Below are positions 11,153 through 20,510 of a DNA stretch of 64,000 bases, piece by piece. Source of the DNA: Henckelia pumila (Eukaryota > Streptophyta > Magnoliopsida > Lamiales > Gesneriaceae); assembly GCF_033568475.1 (NCBI RefSeq), contig NC_133123.1, positions 3,968,001-4,032,000 of the forward strand. Reading direction: 5' to 3'. A model generated the notes under the pieces. It saw only the letters and a program-made list of their open reading frames with translations. It made no database searches and was not told where the DNA came from. The number at the start of each line of letters is the position of its first letter. Within the stretch, counting starts at the first letter, position 1. Position numbers and translations under genes: made by a program.

Positions 11153-11306
11153 GTATTTGTTCCAGTATCTTGGTATAGCTTGCTAACTGAGCTTCGGAGT
11201 GAAGCTTGAAATTTGTCTCCAGTTGCCGCATACTCTCTGCCACATCTTCATTTCTCGTGTTTTCTGTAAATCTGGAAAAGAAATTCTCTCAACGAGAGCA
11301 CCAAAA

Positions 11307-11744
11307 TGATATGAATTATGAAGGGAAAAACACACACATACACACTTCGAGTCTGTGCCAAACTCCCAATTGTATTTTATTGATAAAATATTCGATACCG
11401 ATTACAACTCTTCTCCAACAATTTATATGTCTTTTACATTTTGACGTCATAATTAAAAACAGAAATTCCAATAGAAAGATAACAGAAAATGATTCCAAAA
11501 AATGTGCGCTTTTCTCACATTACGTAATCCTTCATCCAAGCTGGTTTATTGCGCCTTCTCGATTCTTCTTGCGAGGAATCCTCCATTGATTCTTTTCCTT
11601 TCGCTTCAATGTTTCTGATAGGCTTTTTATCAACATGTTCTTGGGCCACCTCTTCATTTTTTAAAAGCCCCTTTGAGGCCCAGTCTTTGAGTTGTTGGTC
11701 TATTGTTTGATGGTCCATGTTTATATTAATTGGGCTATCATACA
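11307..11744 (-). mobile_element. Element B: 5' LTR (438 bp)
   Basis: On the minus strand the LTR begins TGTATGATAGCCC after a GAGGGAG flank and ends ATTCATATCA just before TTTTGGTGCTCTCGTTGAG, which leads into gag. A reading frame (11745-11515) spans the LTR start and ends with a basic tail RRRNKPAWMKDYVM, which resembles the C-terminal tail of gypsy polyproteins. This suggests that pol of this family reads into the 3' LTR, the 5' LTR keeping the same segment. A 118 bp piece of this LTR is repeated at 8989-9106. The exact ends are inferred, as the other LTR is outside the window. No tRNA-Met type primer site is evident. Confidence 0.6.
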
Positions 11745-12049
11745 CCTCCCTCGGGTTTGCATTTTTCTTACATTTAAACTAAAAATATAAGATAAAAACA
11801 TATTTGATGGATGTTTTTTTAATCTTAGAAGTTCTTGAATGTATTTGTAATTTTCACAAACAGAGCTAAATATAGCATTTAAATATAGTTGTATTTCTCT
11901 TGAAATTTACAAGGAGGTGTCATAATATCTCTAACCCGTAAAAAATACGGTGTGGGATGAATTTCAGAACTATTATATATTGTTGGACTCGGGCCTCCAT
12001 GGTTAATTTGGTTTTTTCATTCTTTGGGCTGTTTCAGCCCACTCAGATT

Positions 12050-12650
12050 TAGGGATGTAAATGAGCCGAACAGTTCGCGAGCTGTTTGGGTCTCGGCTCG
12101 TTAAAAGCTCGTTCGAGCTCGTTTAATGAGGCTCGTTAAGGCAAACGAACCAAGCTCGAGCTTTACAATATTCGGCTCGTTAGCTCGTGAACATGCTCGT
12201 GAACAGACTTGTTAGCTCGCGAACATGTTCGTTATCAAGCTCGTAAGTCATCTCTTAGACGAAAAAATAATAGTATTGATATTTAATTTATAAATTTACA
12301 TTTTACTTATGAAAAATATTGAAAAATATATAAAATTAATTTATTAGAATAAAATTACAAATTTTAATAATAATATTATATTTTTTTCAAATATATAATT
12401 TAGTTTTTAATTAATTTAATGAATATTTAAATTTATAGTTTAAATATATTAAGCTCGTTTAGGCTCGATAAAAGCTCGAATAAGCTCATGAACCACGAAT
12501 ATATTCGTCGTTAAATAAGCTCGGGCTCGGCTCGGCTCGATTATAAATGAACCGAGCTTGAACATTCAAAAGCTCGACTCAATTATAAATGAACCGAGCT
12601 TGAACATTCAAAAGCTCGACTCGACTCGACTCGGCTCGTTTACATCCCTA
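12050..12650. mobile_element. hAT-type MITE (601 bp) with 8 bp target duplication
   Basis: The terminal inverted repeats start TAGGGATGTAAATGAGCCGA and end TCGGCTCGTTTACATCCCTA. They are flanked by CTCAGATT (12042-12049) and CTCAGATC (12651-12658), an 8 bp duplication with one mismatch, as expected for the hAT superfamily. The ends are rich in GCTCG motifs and the centre is AT-rich. Near the right end a segment of about 43 bp (about 12540-12625) occurs twice in tandem. No coding capacity is seen. Confidence 0.85.
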
Positions 12651-13400
12651 CTCAGATCCTACTAATGGAGTGTGGAGACCGGAGAGTTTGTCTTAAATTT
12701 GTCTTAAATGAATTAATAATGATTGGCCACTGGCCAGTTTATGTCCAACGAATAAATCCGAATTTTATATTTAATTTAAAATAAATAAATGGAACTTGCA
12801 AGTGTATGTCAAAAGAAAAGAAATAAACTCTCACGGCTGACCTTTTTTTTCCTCACACTTTGACCGGACGCGTTGCCATGTCAGGTCAAAGTTTGCTTAC
12901 ATATCAACCGCACGTGCCAAGCTTACTGTGGCACCTCATTAGACGATTTTTCTATGCTAAGTATTTTTTTTCTATGCTACATATAATGCGTCTAAATCAT
13001 AGTAGTTGAATATCAATACACTTTAAAAACTGTGGATTTCCATGTTCTCACCAAGGGCTGACAAGATCGACGGTATTTGAGGGTAAAGGGGGTGTTCTTT
13101 TCCGGATATAAAAAAGGCTCTCATCGTCAATTTTAACGTAATATCATTCCAGATTTATGTAAGATCTTTTTATGTAAATATTTCAATAAACACACACATG
13201 ACACATCCACACACAAATTATTTCTTTCGGATAAATTCTACGAAAAATTTGTGATCATAAATATTTTGTGGTATAAAATGACATAAAACTTATAATTATA
13301 GACCTCACACGATTATATTAATCGATATTGTTTCAGGAATCAATTTTGATTTATTCTTTTACATTATAAATATAACTAGGATTAACCTGTCTCTAATAAA
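12651..13400. other. Intergenic, presumed upstream region of the GRAS gene
   Basis: AT-rich sequence without a gene. It contains a G-box core CACGTG at 12911-12916 and W-box-like TTGAC cores around 12861-12890 (also as GTCAA). These are short motifs and could occur by chance. Confidence 0.4.
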
Positions 13401-13405
13401 AAAAA

Positions 13406-13732
13406 CTATTCGTAAGAACGTCTAACAAAAATAATTATTTTATTTTTATTTTTATTTTTATTTTTTGAGTTATGATGCATTAGCACGTGCATGTTGGTGA
13501 TAGAAAGCTGAGGCAGTAAATAGGCTGGAAGAACATTCTTCGTCGCGTCAACGCGTTCGCTAGCGTGGAGACTAACTCCGTAGTCAAGAATCGTTAGTGC
13601 TGCCGTCAAAATTCCCAAACGATTGCCGTCACCGTCAAATTTAATATAGTTTCCACCCACCATCGTCTCCCTTATCGGATTGCTATTTATGTTCGGATTC
13701 TCTTGTTTCCCATCACAAATTCTTTCGGTCAT
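13406..13732 (-). CDS. Doubtful open reading frame, not recognised
   Basis: An open frame of 108 codons starting at ATG 13732, of fairly balanced composition in its first 80 residues (IRETMVGGNYIKFDGDGNRL), with a low-complexity tail (a KNKNKNK run) coming from a TTTTTA repeat. I do not recognise a family. It lies just upstream of the probable 5' untranslated exon of the GRAS gene and on the opposite strand. It may be a chance frame in a promoter or the start of a divergent transcript. Confidence 0.15.
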   Translation of the reverse strand: MTERICDGKQENPNINSNPIRETMVGGNYIKFDGDGNRLGILTAALTILDYGVSLHASERVDATKNVLPAYLLPQLSITNMHVLMHHNSKNKNKNKNKIIIFVRRSYE

Positions 13733-13811
13733 GCATTCACACTCCTACAATTAAATTTTTTTTATATAAAAAAAATCCAATCTTTGACTTACCATCTGCT
13801 AACAAAATCAG

Positions 13812-14550
13812 GTATTGAATCTTTACTGAATTTATTGTTTCTGCGTTTTGCTTAATGTTTTTGTTTTTGCTGGATTTGAGTATGTCGGGTTTGGGTTCAT
13901 TTTTACGGTTATCTGTGTGCTGTGTATCTTCATTAGCTTGTTGGAATCAAAATTAAGAAGTACCCGAATGGTTTTGTTTTCTTGTTTGCAATTGACCCTT
14001 GTTGAAATCCCTCCAGGTGGATTTTTTTTTTTTTTTTTTTGTGTTAAATATTTCGACTGGGTTCTTTACTACTTTATTGTTCTTAGATAACAGTGGGATT
14101 TAAAAAAAAAAATTGGGTTCATGTTCATGTATGGCCTGAATTTGGGGAGACCAGCTCCTGAATGGTTTCTGATGTTTCTTTTAATGGAAAATTCTTGCTG
14201 ATTAAACCTTTCGGCCTTTAGTTTATATTCGAATTCTCTACTAGACTGTTGTCCTGCTCGATCAGTGGAAAAAGAGAGAAATAAGATGGAATAATATTGA
14301 TGTCGAAGTTCAAATTTAGTCCTAGTTACTGCTTTTGGTGTAATCTTCTTAAGTTGTATCTGAATCGAATTGAATCTAATATACACTTTGTGGATATATT
14401 TCACGAGCTTGCCTGGATCGCCTGAATATTGTAATCTGTCAAATTTAACTGAAAAAGGGTGGAATAGCAAATGCTGAACTCTTGCTTATGTTTGAATTCT
14501 TGATGAGAATGAAACGAGTTTTCTAATATTGCCTCGTTTCCCTTCTACAG
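13812..14550 (+). other. Probable intron in the 5' UTR of the GRAS gene
   Basis: A donor AATCAG/GTATTG at 13811/13812 and a strong acceptor with pyrimidine tract CGTTTCCCTTCTACAG ending at 14550 lie 60 bp upstream of the start codon. A leader intron before an otherwise intronless coding region is common for PAT1-group GRAS genes. No transcript evidence is available here. Confidence 0.5.
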
Positions 14551-14609
14551 GTTTATTTTCTGCTAGATAGAAGGAACTGCATTTGTCATAAAACAGTTTT
14601 TCTTGTTTG

Positions 14610-16343
14610 ATGGACTCTAATTATATTGGGTTCAGCGTTACTGGTGCAGATATTTCCACTTATCCTTCTGTTTCTGCCTTACCACCAGCAAATCTGTTCA
14701 GATCCTTGGATTTCGAAGCAAGAAACTCGTCTAGCTCGCCTTTCTCTATCCATTCTGATACTGATACACTCAGCGCGTACAAGGGTAGTTTAGAGCAGCA
14801 AAGCTCAACGGATAATTTTTACGAATCCACCCCTTCTTCCAATTCTTCACCTTATTACGAAGGGTGCCTACAACAGTCGAGGCCCTCTTCCTTCTGCCGT
14901 CAGGATAACCTGTTAGTTTGTTCCAGTGGACCATTTTCTCTTAATAGTACTGAGCACAATCAGCACATAAGGCGTGCTTTGTTGGAGTTGGAGAGTGTTC
15001 TTATGGGTCCCGATGATGACGAGGAAGAGGCAACATCAGAACCGTTTCTAGGGGAAAATAAGAGATCTCAGGCACCTGTCCAAGGTTCACAAGGGTGGAA
15101 CCATGAATCCCCGGGGTCTCCGTTGAATCATTCTGATTCATTTAGCAGCTCTAGTGGGGAACAAAATACGGAGAGTCGTTACAACGCCATGGAAAACTTT
15201 GCGTTTCGTGGTTTCCCTCCTAATAACCTCAAACAACTTTTGGTTGCATGTGCGAGGGCACTTTCTGAAAATAAATTAAATGAGTTTGAAAAGTTGGTAC
15301 TCCATGCTCGTGCATCTGTATCTATTACTGGAGATTCGATTCAACGTGTAGGTGCATACATGCTCGAAGGATTGATAGCAAGGAAAGAGCTGTCTGGCAC
15401 CAACATTTACCGGTCCTTGAGGTGCAACGAGCCAGATAGCAAAGACTTGATGTCGTACATGCACATTTTGTATGAAATATGCCCGTATTTGAAATTTGGT
15501 TATATGGCTGCAAATGGCGCCATTGCTGAGGCATGTAAAAATGAGAACCGAATCCACATCATAGATTTCCAGATTGGACAAGGGACTCAATGGATGACTC
15601 TCTTGCAAGCACTCGCAGCAAGACCTTGTGGTGCCCCGCTTGTTCGAATTACTGGGATTGATGATCCCGTTTCGAAACACGCTCGTGGAGACAGTCTTGC
15701 ATTAGTAGGAAGACGTTTGGCAGCAATTTCTGAGAAATTCAACATCCCTGTTGAGTTTCACCCCGTTCCAGTTTTTGCTCCTGATATTACAAGGGATATG
15801 CTTGATGTTCGACCAGGTGAGGCGTTGGTGGTGAACTTTCCACTGCAGCTTCACCACACACCCGACGAGAGTGTTGACGTGTTGAATCCAAGAGACGGGC
15901 TTCTAAGAATGGTGAAATCGCTTTCTCCGAAAGTGGTCACTTTAGTTGAACAAGAATCGAACACAAACACTGGCCTTTTTCTTCAAAGATTCATGGAAGC
16001 TCTAGACTATTATTCAGCCATGTTTGAGTCAATAGATGTCACAATGCCTAGGGACAGTAAAGAGCGCATCAACGTAGAGGAACACTGTTTGGCTAGAGAT
16101 ATAGTGAACATCATAGCTTGCGAAGGGAAAGAGAGAGTGGAGAGACACGAGCTCCTTGGCAAATGGAGATTGAGGTTCATGATGGCCGGTTTCCGATCAT
16201 ACCCTTTAAGTTCTTATGTGAATTCAGTGATTCGCGGGTTACTACGATGCTACTCGGAGAATTACACCTTGGTGGAGAAGGATGGAGGTATGCTGCTGGG
16301 ATGGAAGGACAGGAATCTGGTTTCAGCTTCTGCTTGGCATTGA
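14610..16343 (+). CDS. GRAS transcription factor, PAT1/SCL group
   Basis: The intronless CDS encodes 577 residues, starting at the ATG MDSNYIGFSV (14610). The N-terminal 200 residues are a variable, Ser-rich region with an acidic patch (GPDDDEEEATSEP) preceded by the PAT1-group helix IRRALLELESVLMG. The GRAS domain begins near residue 204 (NNLKQLLVACARALSENK). It has the VHIID core IHIIDFQIGQGTQW (about 313-326), a leucine-rich region ALVGRRLAAISEKFNIPVEF, the PFYRE region (about 465-500, INVEEHCLARDIVNIIACEG) and the C-terminal SAW region (GWKDRNLVSASAWH at the end). All subdomains are complete, so the gene looks functional. Relatives act in the nucleus or cytoplasm in phytochrome A, gibberellin or stress signalling. 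The exact orthologue (PAT1, SCL5, SCL13, SCL21 or CIGR type) cannot be fixed by eye, so no symbol is given. Confidence 0.95.
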   Translation: MDSNYIGFSVTGADISTYPSVSALPPANLFRSLDFEARNSSSSPFSIHSDTDTLSAYKGSLEQQSSTDNFYESTPSSNSSPYYEGCLQQSRPSSFCRQDNLLVCSSGPFSLNSTEHNQHIRRALLELESVLMGPDDDEEEATSEPFLGENKRSQAPVQGSQGWNHESPGSPLNHSDSFSSSSGEQNTESRYNAMENFAFRGFPPNNLKQLLVACARALSENKLNEFEKLVLHARASVSITGDSIQRVGAYMLEGLIARKELSGTNIYRSLRCNEPDSKDLMSYMHILYEICPYLKFGYMAANGAIAEACKNENRIHIIDFQIGQGTQWMTLLQALAARPCGAPLVRITGIDDPVSKHARGDSLALVGRRLAAISEKFNIPVEFHPVPVFAPDITRDMLDVRPGEALVVNFPLQLHHTPDESVDVLNPRDGLLRMVKSLSPKVVTLVEQESNTNTGLFLQRFMEALDYYSAMFESIDVTMPRDSKERINVEEHCLARDIVNIIACEGKERVERHELLGKWRLRFMMAGFRSYPLSSYVNSVIRGLLRCYSENYTLVEKDGGMLLGWKDRNLVSASAWH

Positions 16344-17000
16344 TGATGTAGTCATGTTTTTAAGATTTTCTGTTGGAAGTGTTTTATCAATTCTGCGTTT
16401 GTAAAATCCAAGTTTCAGGTATAAAAACTAGATGTTATTTTTTTAAAAAAAACAATATGTTGTTATCATGTCATTGGCTCACGCATCATAAATTTTCAGT
16501 CTTGGATTTAAAGTTTGCCTATTCAACTATAATTTTAAATGACAATGAAATCTTCACGTTTCACTTGCGTGTGATTTATTAAGGGGTGTATTTGGATTAT
16601 AGCATTTGGAATGACACCATTTCAAATATATTATTCAAGTTCATTGGAGTTATTTGAATAGTAGGAAATTAGATTCCAAATTATTTAGTCAATATTTTAA
16701 GCCGGTGTGGATCTCACTTTCTCAAGGGATTTCAAATTTCCTCAAATTAAATAAATATATTACTAAATTATTTGTGTAAACATATGCAATAAATGTGAAT
16801 AAGGAAATTCACCTATCCAAATAAAGTCTTATAATTGGTTTTCAATAAATTGTAATCATTTTCTTAAAAAAATATAAAAATAAAAATTGCTGGATAGGAC
16901 CAAAAAATTCCTCGTTTTCTCGAAATTTGTAAATGAAATGAAAGTCATTAGTTTGAAAACATTAGTCAATTAATGGGCTGAGTGATTGTAATATTTTTAA
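16344..17000. other. Intergenic 3' flank of the GRAS gene, possible MITE
   Basis: AT-rich. The stretch from about 16580 to 16832 begins TAAGGGGTGTATTTGGATTA and ends with a weakly matching inverse (CCTATCCAAATAAAGTCTTA). This resembles a Tourist/Harbinger-type MITE, but the inverted match is poor. Nothing else is recognised. Confidence 0.3.
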
Positions 17001-17271
17001 GGATAATGCTATATGTACATAAACTCTTACCTAGAAGGTAATACGTTATATTAAATTAGGAGAGTATTTTAATTTTTTTTTTAAAAAAATTTCTTAATTT
17101 TCAATCTATAATTATTTGTCTTGCTCAAAAAATCTTTTAACAAAAATATTATTATTTTTTATTACTTACTTATAGAATTAATTTTATTGAGTTCAACCAA
17201 AATAAATATTTTATAAAATTTTAAAATATAATTATGAAAATATAATTATTTACTGAGTTCAACAAAAATAA

Positions 17272-18748
17272 TGTTACGCCTTAAACGCATACAAATCTCG
17301 TGTTATGAGATTAATGTTTTTAATGCATTAACAAGTCTCATAATATTATGTTTTGATGATTACAAAACTCGGTTAATTGTTACTAACCATTTAAAGTGAG
17401 ATTTTGCAGATTAGATTTATTGAAAAATAAATTATTGGAAGTTATTTTGAAACTATACATGTATTTATAAAGTCTTGTATTGCTCATTGAATGGATGGAA
17501 CATTGTTAAGAGATATGAAGAAAAAGACAAGAAGAAGCCAAAGTATGGAGCAGCAACTTCCGAAAATTACTGGAAATTTTCTATGACTCCAAATCGGATC
17601 TCCACCGGTCATAATATAGATAAAGAAGTGTTACAAATACTGTCCAAATTTGAGAGCAATCCAACGGCTAGAATGAGAGATATGAATTTTTTCCATATAT
17701 GCTGCACAGTACCCACTTCTGCAAGGAATAAAACCATGAAGATTCGACTTCAGAAAATAACTGGGAATGTTTAAGAAATCCAAATCAAATCTTCACCGAT
17801 CAGATTTAGTATTATGATGTTATAAATCTTAGGTACAAATTTCAGGTCAATCCAACGGATGGATTAAGAGATATGAATTTTTCAAATTTGTTGCACAGAA
17901 CAGGTTTGAAAACATGATGAAGTGACTTCAGAAAATTACTGGAAATGTTTGACTCGTTCAAATCAAATCTTCACCGTTCAGAATAAAGATCTGGATGATT
18001 TAAAGCATTAGTTCAAATTTTAGATCAATCCAACAGTTAGATTGGAAGATATGATTTTTCCACAAAATCCGCTCAGTGCTGGGAAAAAGATGGCAGCGGC
18101 GCTGAATACTTTTTTGTCTCTCCTTGACTTCTTAACACACGCTCCAAGCACTCAAATCAGATTCAAATCTTTGCCAACTATAAATAGAGGTCATCCAAGT
18201 TCATTTGGAGACATCCCAACTCATCTCTTCTCTCCTTTGCAAGCAATTTCTCACTATCAAAGTGTTTGTGTGATATATTTGAGAGTGTTTGTAAAAATAG
18301 TTTGTGAGTTGGTTGTGCTATTGTTGTAAACACTTGAGTGTGAAGACAAGTGTGTTGTGCTATCGTTGTAAGCACTTGAGTGTGAAGCCAAGTGTTGTGT
18401 TGAGGCTATCCTTGGAGCCCTTAAGGCCAAGAGTGTTGAGTTGTATCGGCGCGGTGATCGTGTCAAGTTGTAAGGCTATCCTTGGAGCCATCAAGGCCAA
18501 GACGTTCGAAGTGCTAGTGGATCCTTGGTTAATCGACTTAACCAAGAAGGGGAGACGTAGACGATTTATCGTTGAACTTCCATAAACATCTCTTATCCCT
18601 TTTACTGCTTTATTTACATTACGCATTTATTTACCGCACTTATTATTTGATTGCTTAAGTCTTCCGCTTGCATACTTGCATAATCGCTTTAAATTGCTAA
18701 AGTTGCAATAGAACGTAAATCCCCCCCCCCCCCGATTAGGTTCTAACA
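17272..18748 (+). repeat. Copia element: 5' LTR (1477 bp)
   Basis: TG...CA ends with a 5 bp terminal inverted repeat (TGTTA/TAACA). A TATA box (TATAAATA) lies at 18179-18186. It is 50 bp longer than the 3' LTR, mostly because a segment of about 43 bp containing the palindrome CACTTGAGTG is duplicated in tandem (about 18328-18399), and also because of a longer C tract at 18721-18733. By eye there are roughly one to two dozen substitutions against the 3' LTR, so the insertion is not brand new. Confidence 0.95.
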
Positions 18749-18750
18749 AG

Positions 18751-18762
18751 TGGTATCAAAGC
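18751..18762 (+). other. Copia element: primer-binding site
   Basis: TGGTATCAAAGC, two bases after the 5' LTR. It matches the usual initiator-tRNA-Met site TGGTATCAGAGC with one change. Confidence 0.85.
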
Positions 18763-18795
18763 CACCTTTTTACAAAATATTTTCAAAAAGGCTCT

Positions 18796-20007
18796 ATGGC
18801 AAATCTAGCGAGCGACTATACTCAAGGGCAATCAACAAATCGTCCTCCTCTTTTCAATGGCATAAACTACGGATATTGGAAAAACCGAATGTTCCTATAT
18901 ATCCAATCCGTAGATTATGATCTTTGGAAAGTTACTGTGAAAGGTCCCTACATACCTACTAAAGACGTTGAGGGTGTCAAAATTCCCAAGGGAATGAACG
19001 ACTTTTTCAAGGAGGACATGCGATTAATTTCTCAAAATGCTAAAGCCATGAATATTCTTCATTGTTCATTAGATATGAATGAGTACAACCGGATCTCAAT
19101 GTGCTCATCAGCTAAAGAGATATGAGACAAGTTGGAGATATGCCATGAAGGGACTAATCAAGTCAAAGAGATGAAGATCGATCTACTCCAACTCAAATAT
19201 GAAACATTCGAGATGGAATCAAACGAAGATGTAGATACTATGTTCCGAATGCTTACTCAAATTATCAATGAGCTAGCCCAACTCGGGGAACAATATCCAA
19301 CCAAACAAGTATGGAGGAGAGCTCTACGCGCCTTACCCAAGGAGTGGGATGCCAAGAGAACGGCCATCATCGAGTCAAACAAAGGTGACACCGCATCCTA
19401 CGATCTTGATCAATTACATGGGACTCTAAAAACCCATGAGCTGGAATTATCAACAAGGAAAGAATTAAAGAAAGAAGATACCAAGGCAAAGGGGATTGCT
19501 CTATCTAGCCAATCCAAAGAAGATGATGATGATGATGATATGGCGCTCTTCGCAAGAAAGTTCAAACGATTCATGCGAGGAAACAAATTCCAAAAAAAGC
19601 CGGATAAGGAAGTTACTTGCTACAACTGTCAACAACAAGACCACTATGCAAATGAGTGTCCTCTTAAGAAGAAAGTTGACAAGGGAAAGAAGAAAGCACT
19701 TCTAGCCACTTGGAGTGATAGCGACGATGACGAGGAGGAAGCCAACATCTGCCTCATGGCTAAAAGTGATGACATCGTCTCCGACGACAATGATGAGGTA
19801 CCTTACTATGACGAACTACTACATGCATATAAAAACATGTTTGATATGGCTAAATCTCTTAGAAAAGAAAATAGAAAACTCAAACATGAATTAGAAACTA
19901 AGGAGCATGAAAACCTAAGATTAAAGGATGACATAGCTCACTTAGAGAAATCTTTTGATAAATTCAATGTAAGTAGTAATAACTTGAATAATTTACTAAG
20001 CATGTAA
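18796..20007 (+). pseudogene. Copia element: gag with internal stop
   Basis: The frame opens at ATG 18796 (MANLASDYTQG) with the copia gag entry motif PLFNGINYGYWKNRM. A TGA at 19123-19125 replaces what is usually a Trp codon in the AKEIWDKLE block, and the same frame then continues to 20007. The core (FEMESNEDVDTMFRMLTQII) and a zinc knuckle CYNCQQQDHYANEC (CX2CX4HX4C, near 19618) are intact. A second knuckle CSYCCKIGHARHKC lies at about 20106-20150 in the same frame, beyond the TAA at 20005-20007. That stop is therefore probably also a mutation and the original gag extended to about 20207. Confidence 0.9.
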
Positions 20008-20207
20008 AAATGTAGTTTTGATAAGGGTGGAATATGGTATGGTAAGAAATCTATAGATTTCACTAGTCTAATTGCTAAAGCAAAAATGAGATCACCCCCT
20101 GCATGTTCTTACTGTTGTAAAATAGGACATGCTAGACATAAGTGTAGATCCTTAAAATATCAATATGATAAAAAGAGCTATATAAAATGGAGGCCTAAGA
20201 GTACTTA

Positions 20208-20510
20208 ACAACTCATCAGTTGGCATTATGAGATCATGATCTAAGGGAGTTCATCATAGACCGGTTTAAATTGCCTTGATGCGACTGGTCTTCCTGATGA
20301 ACGCTGCTCTGTCCAAGAAAATAGGTTTTTAAAGAGGCATAGCCCTACCTACTACTGGGAGCACTCTTAGAAAGTGGCGATGATGTCGCTATGAGAGACT
20401 GAACTCTTGGAAATCTGTTTTGTATTTTTCTTTTCTAACACTGTGGACCCAAAAGAACTAAAGGGTACCAAAATCTCTTCTTGTAGGGAAATAGGAAAAT
20501 TGTTCTCCCT
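20208..20510 (+). other. Copia element: gag-pol spacer without clear coding
   Basis: Between the end of the extended gag (TAA near 20205) and the protease motif there are about 300 bases with stops in all plus frames. It ends with GNRKIVLPSI leading into the protease. It may be decayed coding sequence or a true spacer; the two cannot be separated here. Confidence 0.5.

Larger units (their letters stand above)
6851..11424. repeat. Tandem duplication: unit 1 6851-9106, unit 2 9167-11424
   Basis: The two units begin with GGGCGCTTCGGG (6851 and 9167) and end with CTCCAACAATTT (9106 and 11424). I saw only three short indels between them: a T-run difference near 7119, a two-base difference in an AT tract near 7433, and one T near 7629. 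Together they change the offset from 2316 to 2318 bp. Each unit holds the 3' 1.5 kb of solo LTR C, then the gag N-terminus and part of the 5' LTR of element B. The near identity implies a very recent event or an assembly effect. The units are separated by a 60 bp inverted segment. Confidence 0.9.
2007..11744 (-). mobile_element. Element B: degenerate, nested Ty3/gypsy retrotransposon
   Basis: Reading on the minus strand, the element runs from its 5' LTR (11744-11307) through gag, protease, reverse transcriptase, RNase H and integrase. It is broken off at 2007 by the LTR of element A, so its 3' LTR must lie left of the window. Gag is interrupted by solo LTR C (5634-8349). The stretch holding the gag N-terminus and part of the 5' LTR occurs twice because of a tandem duplication. 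The coding region carries several stops and frameshifts and has lost the integrase catalytic glutamate, so it is not autonomous. It is the oldest layer of the nest. Confidence 0.85.

Noticed and set aside
16118-16351. Second open frame overlapping the end of the GRAS gene
   Set aside because: It is a frame-shifted shadow of the conserved GRAS C-terminal region.
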